In this document: positions 1 to 11,695 of the stretch, in pieces
Layout of the letters: every line of letters starts with the position of its first letter
Position numbering within the stretch: position 1 is the first letter of the stretch
NCBI GenBank assembly: GCA_030533445.1
Contig: CM060070.1
Coordinates: forward strand, 21,766,001-21,830,000
Reading direction: 5' to 3'
DNA: 64,000 bases
Origin: Cyprinodon diabolis
Taxonomy: Eukaryota > Chordata > Actinopteri > Cyprinodontiformes > Cyprinodontidae
Translations under genes and position numbers: made by a program
Notes under the pieces: generated by a model
Databases searched by the model: none
The model's input: the letters and a program-made list of their open reading frames with translations, nothing else
What the model was told of the DNA's origin: nothing

Positions 1-2658
1 CTTTCTTGTTGCATCAAGGATTAACTACCCTTCTGGAAGAAGATTTTAAATCTCTGTGAGTGCCTGTTAATGGTCAGGTAAGCTGGAATAATCTAACAGC
101 AGGTCGTTGCATCAGTCTTACTTACAGGCTCAAGTATCAGGTATGCAGAGGTGACTAAATCACATCAGTGCAGACAGCATGGCGGTGTGTGAGATTGAGG
201 AACCAATTCTACGGGGTCAAAGCTGTGTCAATTCTCTACCAGTGGCGCACGTGGAGTACATATGATTTATGAAAACTGTGAAGCGCCTACAGCTGTTTTT
301 ATTTTGCTTAAATGTTTTTTGGCAACCTGCTTTGTTTCAAATCTGCTATGTTGTATGCAAAGCAGTTATTAGCATTATTTTCTTGTGTTAATGTGTCTTC
401 TTATTTCATTGACATAATGCAGATAGGCTGTAGCGTGAGACAAAATAAATGATGAGCATACAGTGTAATAAGTGTATTTATGGTACTATCCTAAATAAGG
501 ATAAACATAAACATTGATCGCCATTGAGTGGAACTCTACATATTCTCATCTGATATTACCCTTGGGTGGACCTTGGATCAAATGTTCATACATAATTCAT
601 GACTATATGTGGTGCAGTACAACAGGAAATTGCCCACAGTAAATATTGAATTGTATTTAACTACATCCATCTAGCACAGATTTTCCTTTAATTAATTCCA
701 ATCCTTACACTTTTCTTGGTGGGATGTTTTTATGTCAGAGCTTCCACTGTGATATGCAGGGTTAGGGTCCTTTAAGAAAATCCCTCCAACTATAAGAAAC
801 TGCAAATGACTGCAAGCATTACATTCATTAGTTTCCAGTGTGATTTGATCCTGAAGTGAAAAACACGTTTATATTCATTGTTTAAAACGTTAAAGCACAA
901 AGATGCCAGTTCAAGTTCCTGTTAACTGCTGCAGAAGGCGGTCGTTTGCTAAAGATTAATGTTGCTAATGTAGAGCCACACACTCAGTTTTCAGATTAAT
1001 TCAGGTGGAAACTACTTACACAAACGTGAAAGCCACTTAGAAACAATAAAAATGAATCCTTCTTTACAAATTTTTTTTTCTTGTTTTTGTTAATTTAAAT
1101 TTAAATGATGTAATGAAATCCAGAGTGATAATATCTATCACACTGTAGTCACTGATAAAACGTTTTGATTCCTTTAACCTCTGAGTTTTTCCTCATCTAA
1201 GACGTCTTAAACAACATAGCATTTACAACTAGCACAAGATAAATACAGATCTGCTCTGTTTTTCTCAGCAAATGAGCAGTTCCTTGGAAACAGAAAAACA
1301 AACCCTCATCTTTCACATCCCATTCAGAGATAACGATTTCCGATAGGGTCATAATCACTGAGCATGGGTGTCTTCTCACAGTTAAAAGGCAAAGCCCAAA
1401 CCAGGCATGGATGATGGTGCACATTAACTTAATATGATTGGTCTTATGGAGGCAAAGATGTGGGTAAACTGACCTACAACCCAAAGGATAATATGACAAC
1501 AGGAATGTCAAAAGATGATCCTTCCTTTACCAGTCATAATGACATTATCTTCAGCTTACCTCATGCTACCTTTACCTAAATATCATAACAAGAAAATAGT
1601 TAAAACAGGTCAATTTTCAAACATGACCATTTTTATGTTGACATTAGGGTTGCTTGAATCAAGTCACTTCATTGATTCCTTCTGAGCCCTGTGAAAAAAT
1701 GCACTTTGTGTTTCGAAGGCTGCAAATAAACAAATCTGTTTAAAAGAAACATTGCTGTTTAACAAAATAAACCCTGCTGATTTTAAGAGAGAATGCAGTA
1801 CACTAAAACACACTCAAAAATACAAACATCTTGTTTAACATAAACATAAAATACAATATAACTTATCACACATTTAACATATAGCATATTTTCTTCTTTA
1901 TTCTCCAAGCACCTTTGTCAGTTGACCTTCCACATAATAAGTTACAGGAAAAGTCTAAAAAGACTAAAAGCATGGTAATTTTAAATATAGCCAAAGGTTT
2001 CAAACAGTTCCTTCATTTCAGTTAAAACTCCAAAGCACTGTAAAGCTCAATATGCTGTATCATCTCTAATCTACTGTTTTTATTTGTGAAATTCAAGTAG
2101 ATCTAATTCAGGATTTTTAAGTTGGGTTCCATTCTACTAAAAAGCTGTAAATTTCTGCATTACCAAGTTTGCCTTAAGTTTGTATCAATTCAGCTTTCTT
2201 AGATTTATACTGAAGTTACCAGCAAGCCCAGGGCTCTAAAACACAATACATGGAATTCCAAGAAAAGAAAAAACAACAACTTTTATTTTTCTTTCTGTAA
2301 GTCATTAGATCCCAAACTATATCTAAATATCTACATGGCATTTTGATGAGATATTAGTGAATACTGATAATTAGATAATCGAGAAATATAAAATATTGTT
2401 TAAATGACAGGGGTAAAAATCCTTTTTGGCTTGAATATATCTAATCTATAAGGCAGGGGCTCATTAGGGTGATCAGGTCCCTCTCTTTTTAAATTTAAAG
2501 ATCATTGGGGGGCTAGATGGGACAAGAATACAACCTCAGCAACGTTTTCAAAAGTATCATAGTTTTTTATGGAGAAGCTATTTTACTGAATGTTAAACGT
2601 GTTTCTAGTGCTTGGTTATTCATGCAGAAACTGATATCACCAAACAAACACTAACTTA
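1..2658. other. AT-rich intergenic DNA, no gene recognised
   Basis: No open reading frame here resembles a known protein; the longest, on the minus strand at 1197-1511, has no recognisable domain and no splice-site context. The stretch lies beyond the 3' end of ptger3. I see no tRNA, rRNA or clear repeat boundary before the Harbinger element at 2659. Confidence 0.5.
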
Positions 2659-3584
2659 GGGCCGGATCTATCAAAGGTTTGCGTGTATAAAAACGTGAGA
2701 TATTTCACTGCGCACGCTAAAATATGTACAAACTGATCTATCAACAGCGTGCTAAAAGGATTTGGTCTTAAAAACGTGCTAAATAGCGCCTCTTATCCAT
2801 TTAGTACTTTTTCTGCAATGAATATGCAATATGGGGCGTTTACACGCAAAAGTGCGTCTTGTGGGAGGAGAACATGTAAATATATTAATTTAGCACTCGC
2901 AAAGTGATTTATCAAACCTGAAAGCAATTTTGCTAACGGTATCTGACACTATATTTAACACGTTTCAAAAGAAGGTGCAAATGGTCTGCATGCGTAATTG
3001 CGCACACATGGCAGCGGTTATTGTCGCAAGAAGGAGACATCGAAATGAAGCAAGGAGATGCAGAGAGCGCATTTTTTCACTCCGTGTGAATATTTTTGGA
3101 ATGAACGAGGAAACGATCATCAAAACACATCGTTTATCCAGCATTGCCATTTTGGAGCTGCTGGGGGAACTCAGAATGGATTTGGAGCCAGCCACAAGGA
3201 GGACCCACGCAACACCAGATATCACAAAACTCCTTGCAACATTGGATCTCCCAATCTCGTTTTTCAGAAGTGCTGTCCGACGTTATAAATGCCATGTCGC
3301 CCTGACGCCCTAACGGAGAACCCCGACCTCCCCCCTGCACATGTGGAGCAACATGCCAATGCTGCGGGGATGCGTACGCAAATTACAAACTACTTTGCCG
3401 CAAACCACAAAACGCGCAAATCCATCATTTAAATAGGGCGTCTCCAACAGTTTTGCACCTGCCACCAGTTGCGCAATCACTCTTGTTAAATCACCCGCAA
3501 ACCATGGTTCAGCCGCTCGCGCAAAATTCCAGTTTGCGAGCGCAAATTACTGCACGCAAAATTGGATCTTGATAAATCCGGCCC
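2659..3584 (+). mobile_element. Harbinger (PIF) DNA transposon, deletion derivative A
   Basis: The ends are matching terminal inverted repeats: GGGCCGGATCTATCAA at the left and TTGATAAATCCGGCCC at the right. They are flanked by a 3-bp direct repeat TTA (2656-2658 and 3585-3587), the target-site size typical of PIF/Harbinger. At 926 bp it is far shorter than an autonomous copy. It keeps the beginning of the transposase gene, then a second reading frame at about 3305-3400 that reads like the transposase C-terminus (ALTENPDLPPAHVEQHAN), so the catalytic middle is deleted. The right-hand 200 bp match the start region of the accessory Myb-like gene seen in element B. A closely related copy is at 4003-5037. 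Confidence 0.85.
2930..3313 (+). pseudogene. Harbinger transposase N-terminal fragment
   Basis: The frame encodes a basic N-terminus (RRRHRNEARRCRER) followed by a HARBI1-like segment with the pattern HRLSSIAILELLGEL then DLEPATRRTHA and a TKLLATLDL-like stretch. This is the region just before the DDE domain in Harbinger transposases. The frame then leaves the family pattern and stops. No DDE catalytic residues remain, so it cannot be an active transposase. The start codon is simply the first ATG in the open frame. Confidence 0.75.
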
Positions 3585-4002
3585 TTATTCCCTTGTACAG
3601 TTTTTTTTTGCGTATTACAAAAATACTTTGCTTATTCCGTTTGTTTTTCACAGAAAAAAAATACTGCAAGTGCAACTTCTCCGACCACTTTTTTAAATGT
3701 ATTTATGGTGTAATTTTTGTGGTGTATAAATGACCATCAAATGCAAATGTGTTTAAAAGGTATGTAGAATAAGGTTTGCATAAACAGCTATAAATGCATT
3801 GAGACTAATGTTGCTTTAATATGTTTTGAATTTTATTCATCTTTGGTCATTGGCCCTGTCTGAGCAAGCTGTTAACTTAACTTGCAAACCCAAATAGAAT
3901 TGTACTTAGAAAAACTTAAAGGTATAGTGGAGGATTTTCCTGAATTTTTGCGAAGACCTGCCTTCTCTTAGAAAAAATAAAAAAATGCACATGCACAACT
4001 CT

Positions 4003-5037
4003 GGGCCGGATCTATCAAAGGTTTGCGTGTATAAAAACGTGAGCTATTTCACTGCGCACGCTAAAAATTTACAAACTGATCTATCAACAGCGTGCTAAAA
4101 GGATTTGGTCTTTAAAACGTGCTAAATAGCGCCTCTGATCCATTCAGTACTTTTTCTGCTATGAATATGCAAAATGGGGCGTTTACACGCAAAAGTGCGT
4201 CTTGTGGGAGGAGAACATGTAAATATATTAATTTAGCACTCGCAAAGTGATTTATCAAACCTGAAAGCAATTTTGCTAACGGTATCTGACTCTATATTTA
4301 ACACGTTTCAAAAGAAGGTGCAAATGGTCTGTATGCGTAATTGCGCACTTGTCGCAAGAAGGAGACATCGAAATGAAGCAAGGAGACGCAGAGAACGCAT
4401 TTTTTCACTCCGTGTGAATATTTTTGGAATGAACGAGGAAACGGTCATCAAAACATATCGTTTATCCAGTATTGCCATTTTTGAGCTGCAATTCCAGTGA
4501 TTTGCTCCTCACAGAGCGTCAGCTGTACTTGTTCCTCAATGCTGGTCAGAGGCATCTCATCTACTGTGCCCCCTCCTCTTTTGTTCGCAGATGTTTTGTT
4601 ATATGCCAGTTTTTCTTTGGTTCGCCTTCTAATATCCTGGCATCTTCTTTTTACTTCATCCACTGTTCGCAAGGTTTCACCAACAGCGTTTACTTTATTA
4701 CAGATTTGTTCACATAAAGCGTTCCTCTGTGTGACAGGCACACTTCTTTGCTGTAGCTCACTTAAATGTTTGTTGGCTTCATCCACCAATACCTCCATTT
4801 CCATGGGGTCGAATTTCCTTTTGCGCCTTCTGCTGTCCAAACTCGCCATGCCGCAAACCACAAAACGCGCAAAACCATCATTTAAATAGGGTGTCTCCAA
4901 CAGTTTTGCACCTGCCACCAGTTACGCAATCGCTCTTGTTAAATCACCCGCAAACCATGGTTCAGCCCCTCGCGCAAAATTCCAATTTGCGAGCGCAAAT
5001 TACTGCACGCAAAATTGGATCTTGATAAATCCGGCCC
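4003..5037 (-). mobile_element. Harbinger (PIF) DNA transposon, deletion derivative B
   Basis: It has the same 16-bp terminal inverted repeats as element A and is flanked by a 3-bp repeat TCT on both sides (4000-4002 and 5038-5040). The left 480 bp match element A, with the start of the plus-strand transposase gene (4273-4500). The sequence then jumps directly into a minus-strand Myb-like accessory gene. The two genes would have converged in the intact parent, which is the usual Harbinger arrangement. It is inserted in the TTAA MITE at 3916-5333. Confidence 0.85.
4448..4849 (-). pseudogene. Harbinger Myb/SANT-like accessory protein, truncated
   Basis: I chose the ATG at 4849 (MASLDSRRRKRKF), although an in-frame ATG lies further upstream at 4918. 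The protein has a trihelix-like Myb domain of the kind that partners the Harbinger transposase: a basic start, then FDPMEMEVLVDEANKH, a middle segment LCEQICNKVNAVGETLRT and VDEVKRRCQDIRRRTKEKLA. After the acidic stretch TLCEEQITGIA the frame crosses into antisense transposase DNA and ends with an unrelated tail (AQKWQYWINDMF). About 125 residues are genuine and the C-terminus is lost. In intact elements this protein binds the element ends and helps the transposase enter the nucleus. Confidence 0.7.
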
Positions 5038-5333
5038 TCTGTACTTTCTCCCGAGAGAGAACTATTAAACATGTGCGAGAGCATGCATGAGCCCATTTCT
5101 CCTCATACACGCTCTGTTTAAAGGTTGCTTTTTGCTTCACTTATACAAACTTGCTTTCCAAAATAAAATTTGCTATTTCTCCTCTAGGTTAGACTCACCA
5201 CCGGTAAGTAAAAATGGGGACGAGCACGTAGGACTGCCTTACGTAAACATATGACCAGAATGATTCACAATTTAGAGTACCACTTATTTTATTGATCAAC
5301 CCGGAAAAATAACTTCCACCACTATACCTTTAA

Positions 5334-6201
5334 TTTAAAAATCTAAACTAAAAACTGTAACTTGATGTTAACTCCTTGATTAAACTAGTGTTAATAAGTA
5401 GATAGGAATCAGCAACAGTTCCATAAAGGTGATTTTGTGCCATGACGTCATAATGTTAGTCAGCTTGTTCCTTCACAAGTCATTACTTTATTACTAATTA
5501 GTTTTGGGGTCTTTTAAATAAATACAGCAGAGAATTAATTTTATGGTCAGAATAAGGCCTGTCAAAAACACTTCACATTTCTTAGTGCTGGCTGGTGGTC
5601 AAGAATTGTGATGTGGATGGTAAAAGTTAGTAACAAGTACAACCCAGCAGGTAGCATCATCAGCACAAAATTGTACAGACACTAATAAATACATTTATTT
5701 AATATTTCACTCTAGTTTATAACATATATGTTATTTAAATAATCATGGTTTGTTTTTTTAAGCAAGATGCCTATGTCTCACAGGAGAGAAAGCAGCATAT
5801 CTAAGCAATTTTCCCATATTTTTCTTCATTAAAAAAATACATTCAATAGTCTTCTTGAATCAATCCATGGCTTCACAAGATAAATGAGCTGTCAGTTAGG
5901 ATTAATTCTCGTTCAGATATTGCATCTGTCACAAGCTTATATGAACTCTGGCCAAGTGAGAGCTCTGGCCGAGTTAACGATATGGCAGTCATGCATCCAC
6001 ATGCTTGTTTGGTACTCTTCAACAAAATGGGTTTTAAACAAAGCAGATTCTAATACCTGTACTAGTGGCTCAGCTGTATCCCATGTCAATAAGTCCTTGT
6101 GTAAAAAAGTATCCATTCACGTGCTTTCTTTTTTACTCCCATAGTTCTGAAAGCATTTTTACCTGTAGTCCATCGGTAAGAAATTGCTGACAAATGCCGA
6201 C
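5334..6201. other. 3' flank of ptger3, possible 3' UTR
   Basis: This stretch directly follows the ptger3 stop codon on the minus strand. It is AT-rich and has no other recognisable gene. A minus-strand AATAAA can be read near 5690-5700, but nothing marks it as the used polyadenylation site. Open frames here (for example 5884-6144 plus) show no family resemblance. Confidence 0.4.
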
Positions 6202-9200
6202 TTAGCTGCTTGGTGATTTACAAATGCTGTTGCCATCTTGATTGTGTTTGTTTTTGTTGAGGGCATCCATTGCTGTCTGTGTTTCCTTCTGATCTTCCAT
6301 GGAGCAATTGGAGACGGCATTAGCCATGATGCAGAACTTTCGCAGGAGGATCTCCCTCAGGAGCAAATAGACCCATGGGTCCAGGATTTGGTTGAGGGAG
6401 GCCAAACGTATCGCGGGTAGAAAGAAGTCACAGTCTAGATTTGTAACTTTGTTCTGGATGTTGCTTGTTTTTTTGTATGCTGAATTACATTCTTCTGAGG
6501 ATACTTGGCTGTAGATCATCCTCAGCAACATTCCCTAAGAGGACATAATGACACATTTAAGTTTATAAAAAAGGCACAGATGGGGAGAAGTGCTGTTTGG
6601 CTAAGGGAAACCATGTACGTAATGTATAACTTGAATCTTTTCCAACTGATACCTAAAAGTACAAAAGATTTAAAACTTTTACAGACAGTGAACCCTTTTT
6701 TTCCTTTAAAGCACATTGGCTTTTATCATTATCCTTGATGTGGCTGACAATGCATGACCTTATAACAGAGCATGAAACAGGAATCCTAAGTGGATTAATA
6801 TTTAATATGAAATTTTTTTCCCCTCAATATTAGATCTTGGTTTTGGTTTGACTTTATAATTAGACAAAGTAAAAAAACAAAAAAAAAAAAATAAGATAAA
6901 AGTACTTAAAACACAACAAACAGATATGTGGAAAAAAGTAGTGCTAAAGTAGCAATACCCTTTACACATGTTATTTTATGGCCACAAAACAGTGCAAAAT
7001 TGGGTTAAAAAGTGGGTTATGCATATTTATTCAGCCCTCCTGAGTCACCTATTAAAACTGATTTAATAAGTAATTTTAACCCCTTGAATTTCGTCTAGTA
7101 TGTCTCTAGTGAACAGCACTCTTCAAGTTGCGTCTTTGAGTCGTTTTATTAAGTTGAAATGCTTTGATCTAAACTGCTCAATTCTGGCCCCACCTTTTCG
7201 TTTAAACTCTGTTCTGCTAGAATGTGAAGCTCTATAGTATTTAGCTTTATACATCTTCAGATTTGATGTGATCTTTCACTGTTGAAGAAAGCTACCTCTA
7301 CACCATGACTTTACCACCAGGATGTTTCAAGTAATAAACTCAGACAATAGTAGTTTTACTAGTTGGCAATTGTGACATAGCCTTATTTATTTAGGATGAC
7401 AGATTGAACTTTGCTCACTGAGATGTTCAGTGCAATAGAATTTTTGAACTACCTGACTGATTTAAACCTCTTTGGAACGTTCTCCCCTTACCTGCCTTGT
7501 TTTTCTTTATTATTATGCAGTTTGTTATTTAATGTTACCTTAACAAAATTGCACTAACACTTAGATTAAACTAAACTTAGGTATAGTTGTTATTCAGCCA
7601 CACTGGATTTTATTTAAGGGCATCAGAATAGAAGAGGCCAAATACAAACAACCAACACATTTCACATTTTTACTAGTGAACAATTTTGGGATGCTTGCCT
7701 CATTTACCTTCTATGTGATTATGCTGATTATTTGCAAATCTTTAACATAAATTCCTGAAAGCTTGTACTGAAATGTCTTTTTGCACTATAAAAAAGATGT
7801 CCAAATGCCAAATATTTTGCAAATCGATGAATCTGTCGATTATTTATTTGATTAATTTATTAGTAATCGGATAACCAAAGGTTCCTTAAAGAAGATTTTT
7901 TAGGAAATTAAAGGGGAACAACATATTTTTTTTTACATTGGGACCTTGATTTTACGTTATTACATCATGTTCTTCTCACCCATATGAGTTGTGTGTCATT
8001 TGGAGCTGTTCTGAAGATATTTGGTTAGGTTGTATCCAAGTAACGTCTTCCTTTGGGCAACAAGTTGAAGGAACAAACTAAACTGTTCGTAATTTATCGA
8101 TTATGGTACGCCAGCATTCATAACATGTAGGTGAATCATTGTCCCCCAGACATCCACGGTTATATTTTTTATATTTCTATTTTTTAAAACAAAGCAGAGC
8201 GTGTATGACGTCATCTGAACGCGCCGGCTACCATTCATTTATCTTGTCAGCTGAACTGCTGCTAGTTTTACTCACATGCCTGGAAGATCTCTAGTGCTAC
8301 TACCACAGATGATCTCTCTCTCAAAATGGAATTGAATGATTCAGATAAGCTAGCGGAATGAATAGAAGGAGTAGAGCGTAGCTGCCTGTGGCCCGGGCTG
8401 CCTGGCACGACTCCAGTCTGGCGCGCAGATGATCTCATACACACTCTGCACTGTTTTAAAAATATATAAATATAAAAAGTATAACCGCGGATGTCTGGGG
8501 TCAGTGTTCAAACTACATGTTATAAATGGTGGCGTACCATAAATGATAAATTATGAACAGTTTAGTTTGTGCCTTCAACTCGTTGCCCATAGGAAGACGT
8601 TGCTCGGATGTAACCTAACGGAATATCTTTAGAACGGCTCCAAATGACACAAAACTCATATGGGTGAGTAGAACATGATGTAATAATGTAAAATCAAGGA
8701 CCTAATGTAAAAAGACGGTGTTCCCCTTTAAACCAGGTGAACCTAAAACGCCAACTTGAGGAATTCTGGGTAGAGCATATTGACAGACGAATTATTACTG
8801 TTTTTTATGAATCTTAAATGCAAAATGTTTTATTTTTATTTTCTTACAATCTTGGTATAATTGTTGCTCTAATTGAGTCGCTCTTTCAGCTAAAGGCATA
8901 TTTTAGAGTCTCTATATTCCAGTAAACAATGACTCGATTACTGAATTAGTTGACAATTATTTTAATAATCGATTAATCTGATTAGTTTTTTTCAGACCTA
9001 GTCCAAGGTATATGAATGATTTTATAAGACTCTATAGCTAAGTTAGTCTACCAATAATCTGCTTTTTTAAACAATCAATTAACATTTTTTTTTTATTATT
9101 TAAATTGCCCTTTAATGACTGTGCTTTATATGTCTATTGGGTAAAACAAATGAAAAACTCAAACTGTCCTACAGATGAATTGTGAAAAGTCGTGAAAAAA

Positions 9201-10059
9201 AGAAATAATTCATTTAATAGAGAAGCATATAGTCACCTGAGATACATACCAATAGAGGAGACCAGCAAATAATCTGAACGCACATGATCCCTAATAGCTG
9301 GATGACTGTCTCTGTAGTAAGACGCTCCCAGTGCTTGGAAGATTGGGAAGCACCAGTCTTTGTTTTACATCGGATGATCAAGCCGCGGATAGTCATCACA
9401 TTGCAGCAGAGCGTCACAAGTAGAGAGGAAACCCCAAGAAAAGCGAAAGTGTAGGCAAAGAAGCCATTGCCAGGAGCCTCACTCTTGCCTGTCCTGATGA
9501 AGCACCAAGTGCCCGGCCACTGCTCCGTATATTCTCCGATCCCCGCAACGGGCAACAAAGCAAAGAGAAACCCAGCACACCATATGGCAACCAGGGACTG
9601 CTTAGTGATACTTGTCTTCATGTGATTAGAGTACCAGTGAGGGTTTGTTATCGCCATGGCCCTTTCCGTGGCCATGGCGCTTGCCAAAAACAGAGCGCAG
9701 AGCCCGAAAGTTGTCATGCAGACGCCGAAGTATGCGCACAGGTTCCCGGAGGTGTCGATCATAGACAGCCTCTGATCAGCCAGGTAGACTGAGATCACTA
9801 CCGGACTGGTCAAAAGCTGCCCGAACAGATCCGTCAAAGCCAGAGATCCGATAAAAAGTAAGAACGATTTTTTCCTTCGGTTTTCCTTTTTCCCGTAAGA
9901 TGTGTAGACCAGGATAAGAGCTAAAGAGTTGCCAACGACGCCAGTGACCATCATTGTTATTGGAAATCCTACAGATACTACATTCCCACAGTTCGGGATG
10001 GAAAGGTTGCTGCACCCAGTATCTCTGGCGGTCATTTTCGTGGCTTCCGGAATGTCCAT
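6202..10059 (-). CDS. ptger3: Prostaglandin E2 receptor EP3 subtype, two coding exons
   Basis: A rhodopsin-type GPCR for prostaglandin E2 at the plasma membrane; the EP3 class mainly couples to Gi. Coding exon 1 is 10059-9250 (270 codons) and ends CTATTG|gtatgt. Exon 2 is 6534-6202 and starts after tcttag. Together they encode 380 residues. The ATG lies in ACCATGG with an in-frame TAA 12 nt upstream. Residues 18-20 are a glycosylation site (NLS). Family marks include FPITM in TM1, RKKSFLL before TM2, ERAMAI in place of DRY after TM3, QWPGTWCF in the second extracellular loop, and [14 protein letters not shown] in TM7. The exon break in TM6 after WSPLL matches mammalian EP3. The C-tail after KFC reads MANAVSNCS, like the mammalian VANAVSSCS isoform, and continues from the TM7 exon without an intron. 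Other tail exons may exist but were not recognised. Confidence 0.93.
6535..7814. other. ptger3 intron, distal half
   Basis: AT-rich intronic DNA between coding exon 2 and the mobile-element cluster. It contains a poly(A)-like run near 6880. I see no exon, RNA gene or bounded repeat in it. Confidence 0.45.
7815..9005. mobile_element. Old hAT-like MITE in the ptger3 intron
   Basis: The two ends carry related AATCGAT/AGTAATCG-rich sequence in opposite orientation (about 7825-7880 and 8930-9000), the style of the hAT MITE at 35039-36342. The right end finishes with TCAGACCTAG. Exact ends and the target-site duplication could not be fixed, so this is a tentative call. A TTAA palindromic element sits within it. 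Confidence 0.35.
7908..8731. mobile_element. TTAA-flanked palindromic MITE with arms of about 300 bp
   Basis: TTAA at 7908-7911 is followed by AGGGGAACA, and TGTTCCCCT is followed by TTAA at 8728-8731. The inverted repeat is long: about 7908-8215 pairs imperfectly with about 8430-8731, including matched pieces such as TTACATCATGTTC / GAACATGATGTAA and CATATGAGTT / AACTCATATG. The centre is richer in GC. It has no coding capacity. It fits a piggyBac- or Kolobok-type non-autonomous element with expanded arms. Confidence 0.65.
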
Positions 10060-10903
10060 GGTAATTATTTAGGGATGAATAATCTTTAATTGTGCGGATA
10101 TCCAGTCTGAATCCTCGCAGCATCTTCCTGCGCTCCCAGCTCCTCTCTGAGCGCGGTGCGTAAAGGCGCATGCAGGCTGCGAGCTGGAGGCGGGACTACT
10201 TTCCATCAAGGACAAGCAGGGAGCTGACACTATCACCAAATAGAAATTAATAACTCAAGTCCTCATTTTGGCTTTCTGTTGAAGCTGGGCTCTCAAGAAA
10301 CATGGTTACAGAGAAATTAAAAACAGATGGAAAATTTGGGATTAATATGCCTACCTGCTATTTAACCATATCTCGGGAACTCAGTGAAATACTTTGGAAA
10401 TGCAAATTTCAAGCCAATAGTGTTATTGCAATCCAGGACAAGACCTTATTACCTTTATAATACTAAAAAAATATGGATATTTTGATGGCAACGATTAATG
10501 TCAACTTGCCCCAATATATTACTAACAAAAAAAAAAAAAAAAACTCAGTGTGAAAGAAACACAATTTTTTTTGGGTACAACATAACCTTAGAGGCATCAA
10601 TGCTGATACTGACACATCTTTTAGTTTATAAACCTGAATATAATCGTTTACTAGGCTTATTAATTTTTTTACTTTACTTTTCAATTAGCTTTTTACCTTT
10701 TCTTTTCTTGACTGAACTTTATATCCCCCAACTTAATTTACAGTAGACAATATATAATTCAAGGGCTCATCTAATTGGTCAAATGCCATAATAAGATGTA
10801 AAGCCATCTTTGCTGAATGGCTGCATATAGATCTTGTATTTCTAGACCTCACTAAGGGATGGGGGGGCTACATTTCTTATGGGGTATGCAAGGGATCAAA
10901 AAC
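10060..10903. other. Upstream region of ptger3, up to the duplication boundary
   Basis: The first 150 bp upstream of the ptger3 ATG are GC-richer and probably hold its 5' UTR and promoter. I see no clear TATA box on the minus strand. The rest is AT-rich with a poly(A) run near 10528-10543. The open frames at 10463-10746 are low complexity and show no domain. Confidence 0.4.
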
Positions 10904-11035
10904 AGTAACTTACCCTTTAAAGGGTTAAATGAAATATAAATAATAAAAAAAATACACCCCCCATAGCTTTAATGCAAAAATGGGATAGATTTCAAATTGC
11001 TATTGTTTTATGTTAGTTTCATTATTATTTCTCCC

Positions 11036-11695
11036 ATGACGATGAAAACAGAAAAACTTTTTTTTTTAAAGAATTTAATAGAATAAAGTGTGTGAACCGT
11101 AGCCTACATGTGTTTTTTTTTTACATTAATGCATGTTTTCAGCATGGCTTGGAGGTGATCAGCATGTGATCTTTTTAAAGCAAGCTTTAGCAAGTGCTTT
11201 ATTTTGTTTTTCTACTAGATGGCTGCACTGCCCTTGAAGAAATGGGAAAAACACAAACCTCAGCAGATAACAGAGCTCTTAAAGTCATCACTGACTGGAA
11301 CATTCACCTTGGAGCTCAAGCAGCTTGTCATCTGCCCTTTTCCTCCAGGCCCAGGGACACTAAATCTTTCAAATGATTTGCAGAATATATTTTAATCTGA
11401 AAAGAGGAATTTGGACCCCTGGACAACAATCCAGTCATCCCTCATTTTGCCCTTTTGATAAGAGTAGCAGTTCTTAAAGGTCTAACTCCAAACTTGTGAA
11501 TATCCACCAAAGTTATGACATTTGTTGAACCATCTCAATGTTGTTTTTTCTAAACTTTACATTGATGTGCTTAAATAAACTTTCTATAAACTAACTGAAC
11601 AATGCTTACTGATTTAGTCGCTTAATTGAGTTTTCTTAATGGTTGTGCAGACATTGTCAGCAGATGTTAATTTTTCAAGTTTGACATACTCCAAT
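11036..11695 (+). other. Copy-A-only block with a terminal-exon-like frame
   Basis: This 660-bp block is missing from unit B, which joins directly across it. On the plus strand it has a pyrimidine tract and acceptor (TTTTTCTACTAG at about 11207-11218). From there a frame, ATG at 11219, runs 58 codons (MAALPLKKWEKHKPQQ to LSNDLQNIF) and stops near 11395. AATAAA follows at about 11574. That order resembles a last coding exon with a 3' UTR, but I do not recognise the protein and see no upstream exon. It could be a gene remnant, a retrocopy piece or chance. Confidence 0.3.

Larger units (their letters stand above)
3916..5333. mobile_element. TTAA-flanked MITE, split by Harbinger element B
   Basis: The left end is TTAA followed by AGGTATAGTGGAGGATTTTCC (3916 onward). 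The right end at 5315-5333 is its imperfect reverse complement, ending CCACTATACCT then TTAA. TTAA target sites are known for piggyBac and Kolobok superfamilies; which one applies here is not clear from the sequence. The Harbinger element at 4003-5037 sits inside, so this MITE inserted first. After removing the Harbinger only about 380 bp of MITE sequence remains. There is no coding sequence of its own. Confidence 0.65.

Noticed and set aside
9776..10171. 131-codon minus-strand frame overlapping ptger3 exon 1
   Set aside because: It is an alternative frame of the receptor exon and has no recognisable features of its own.
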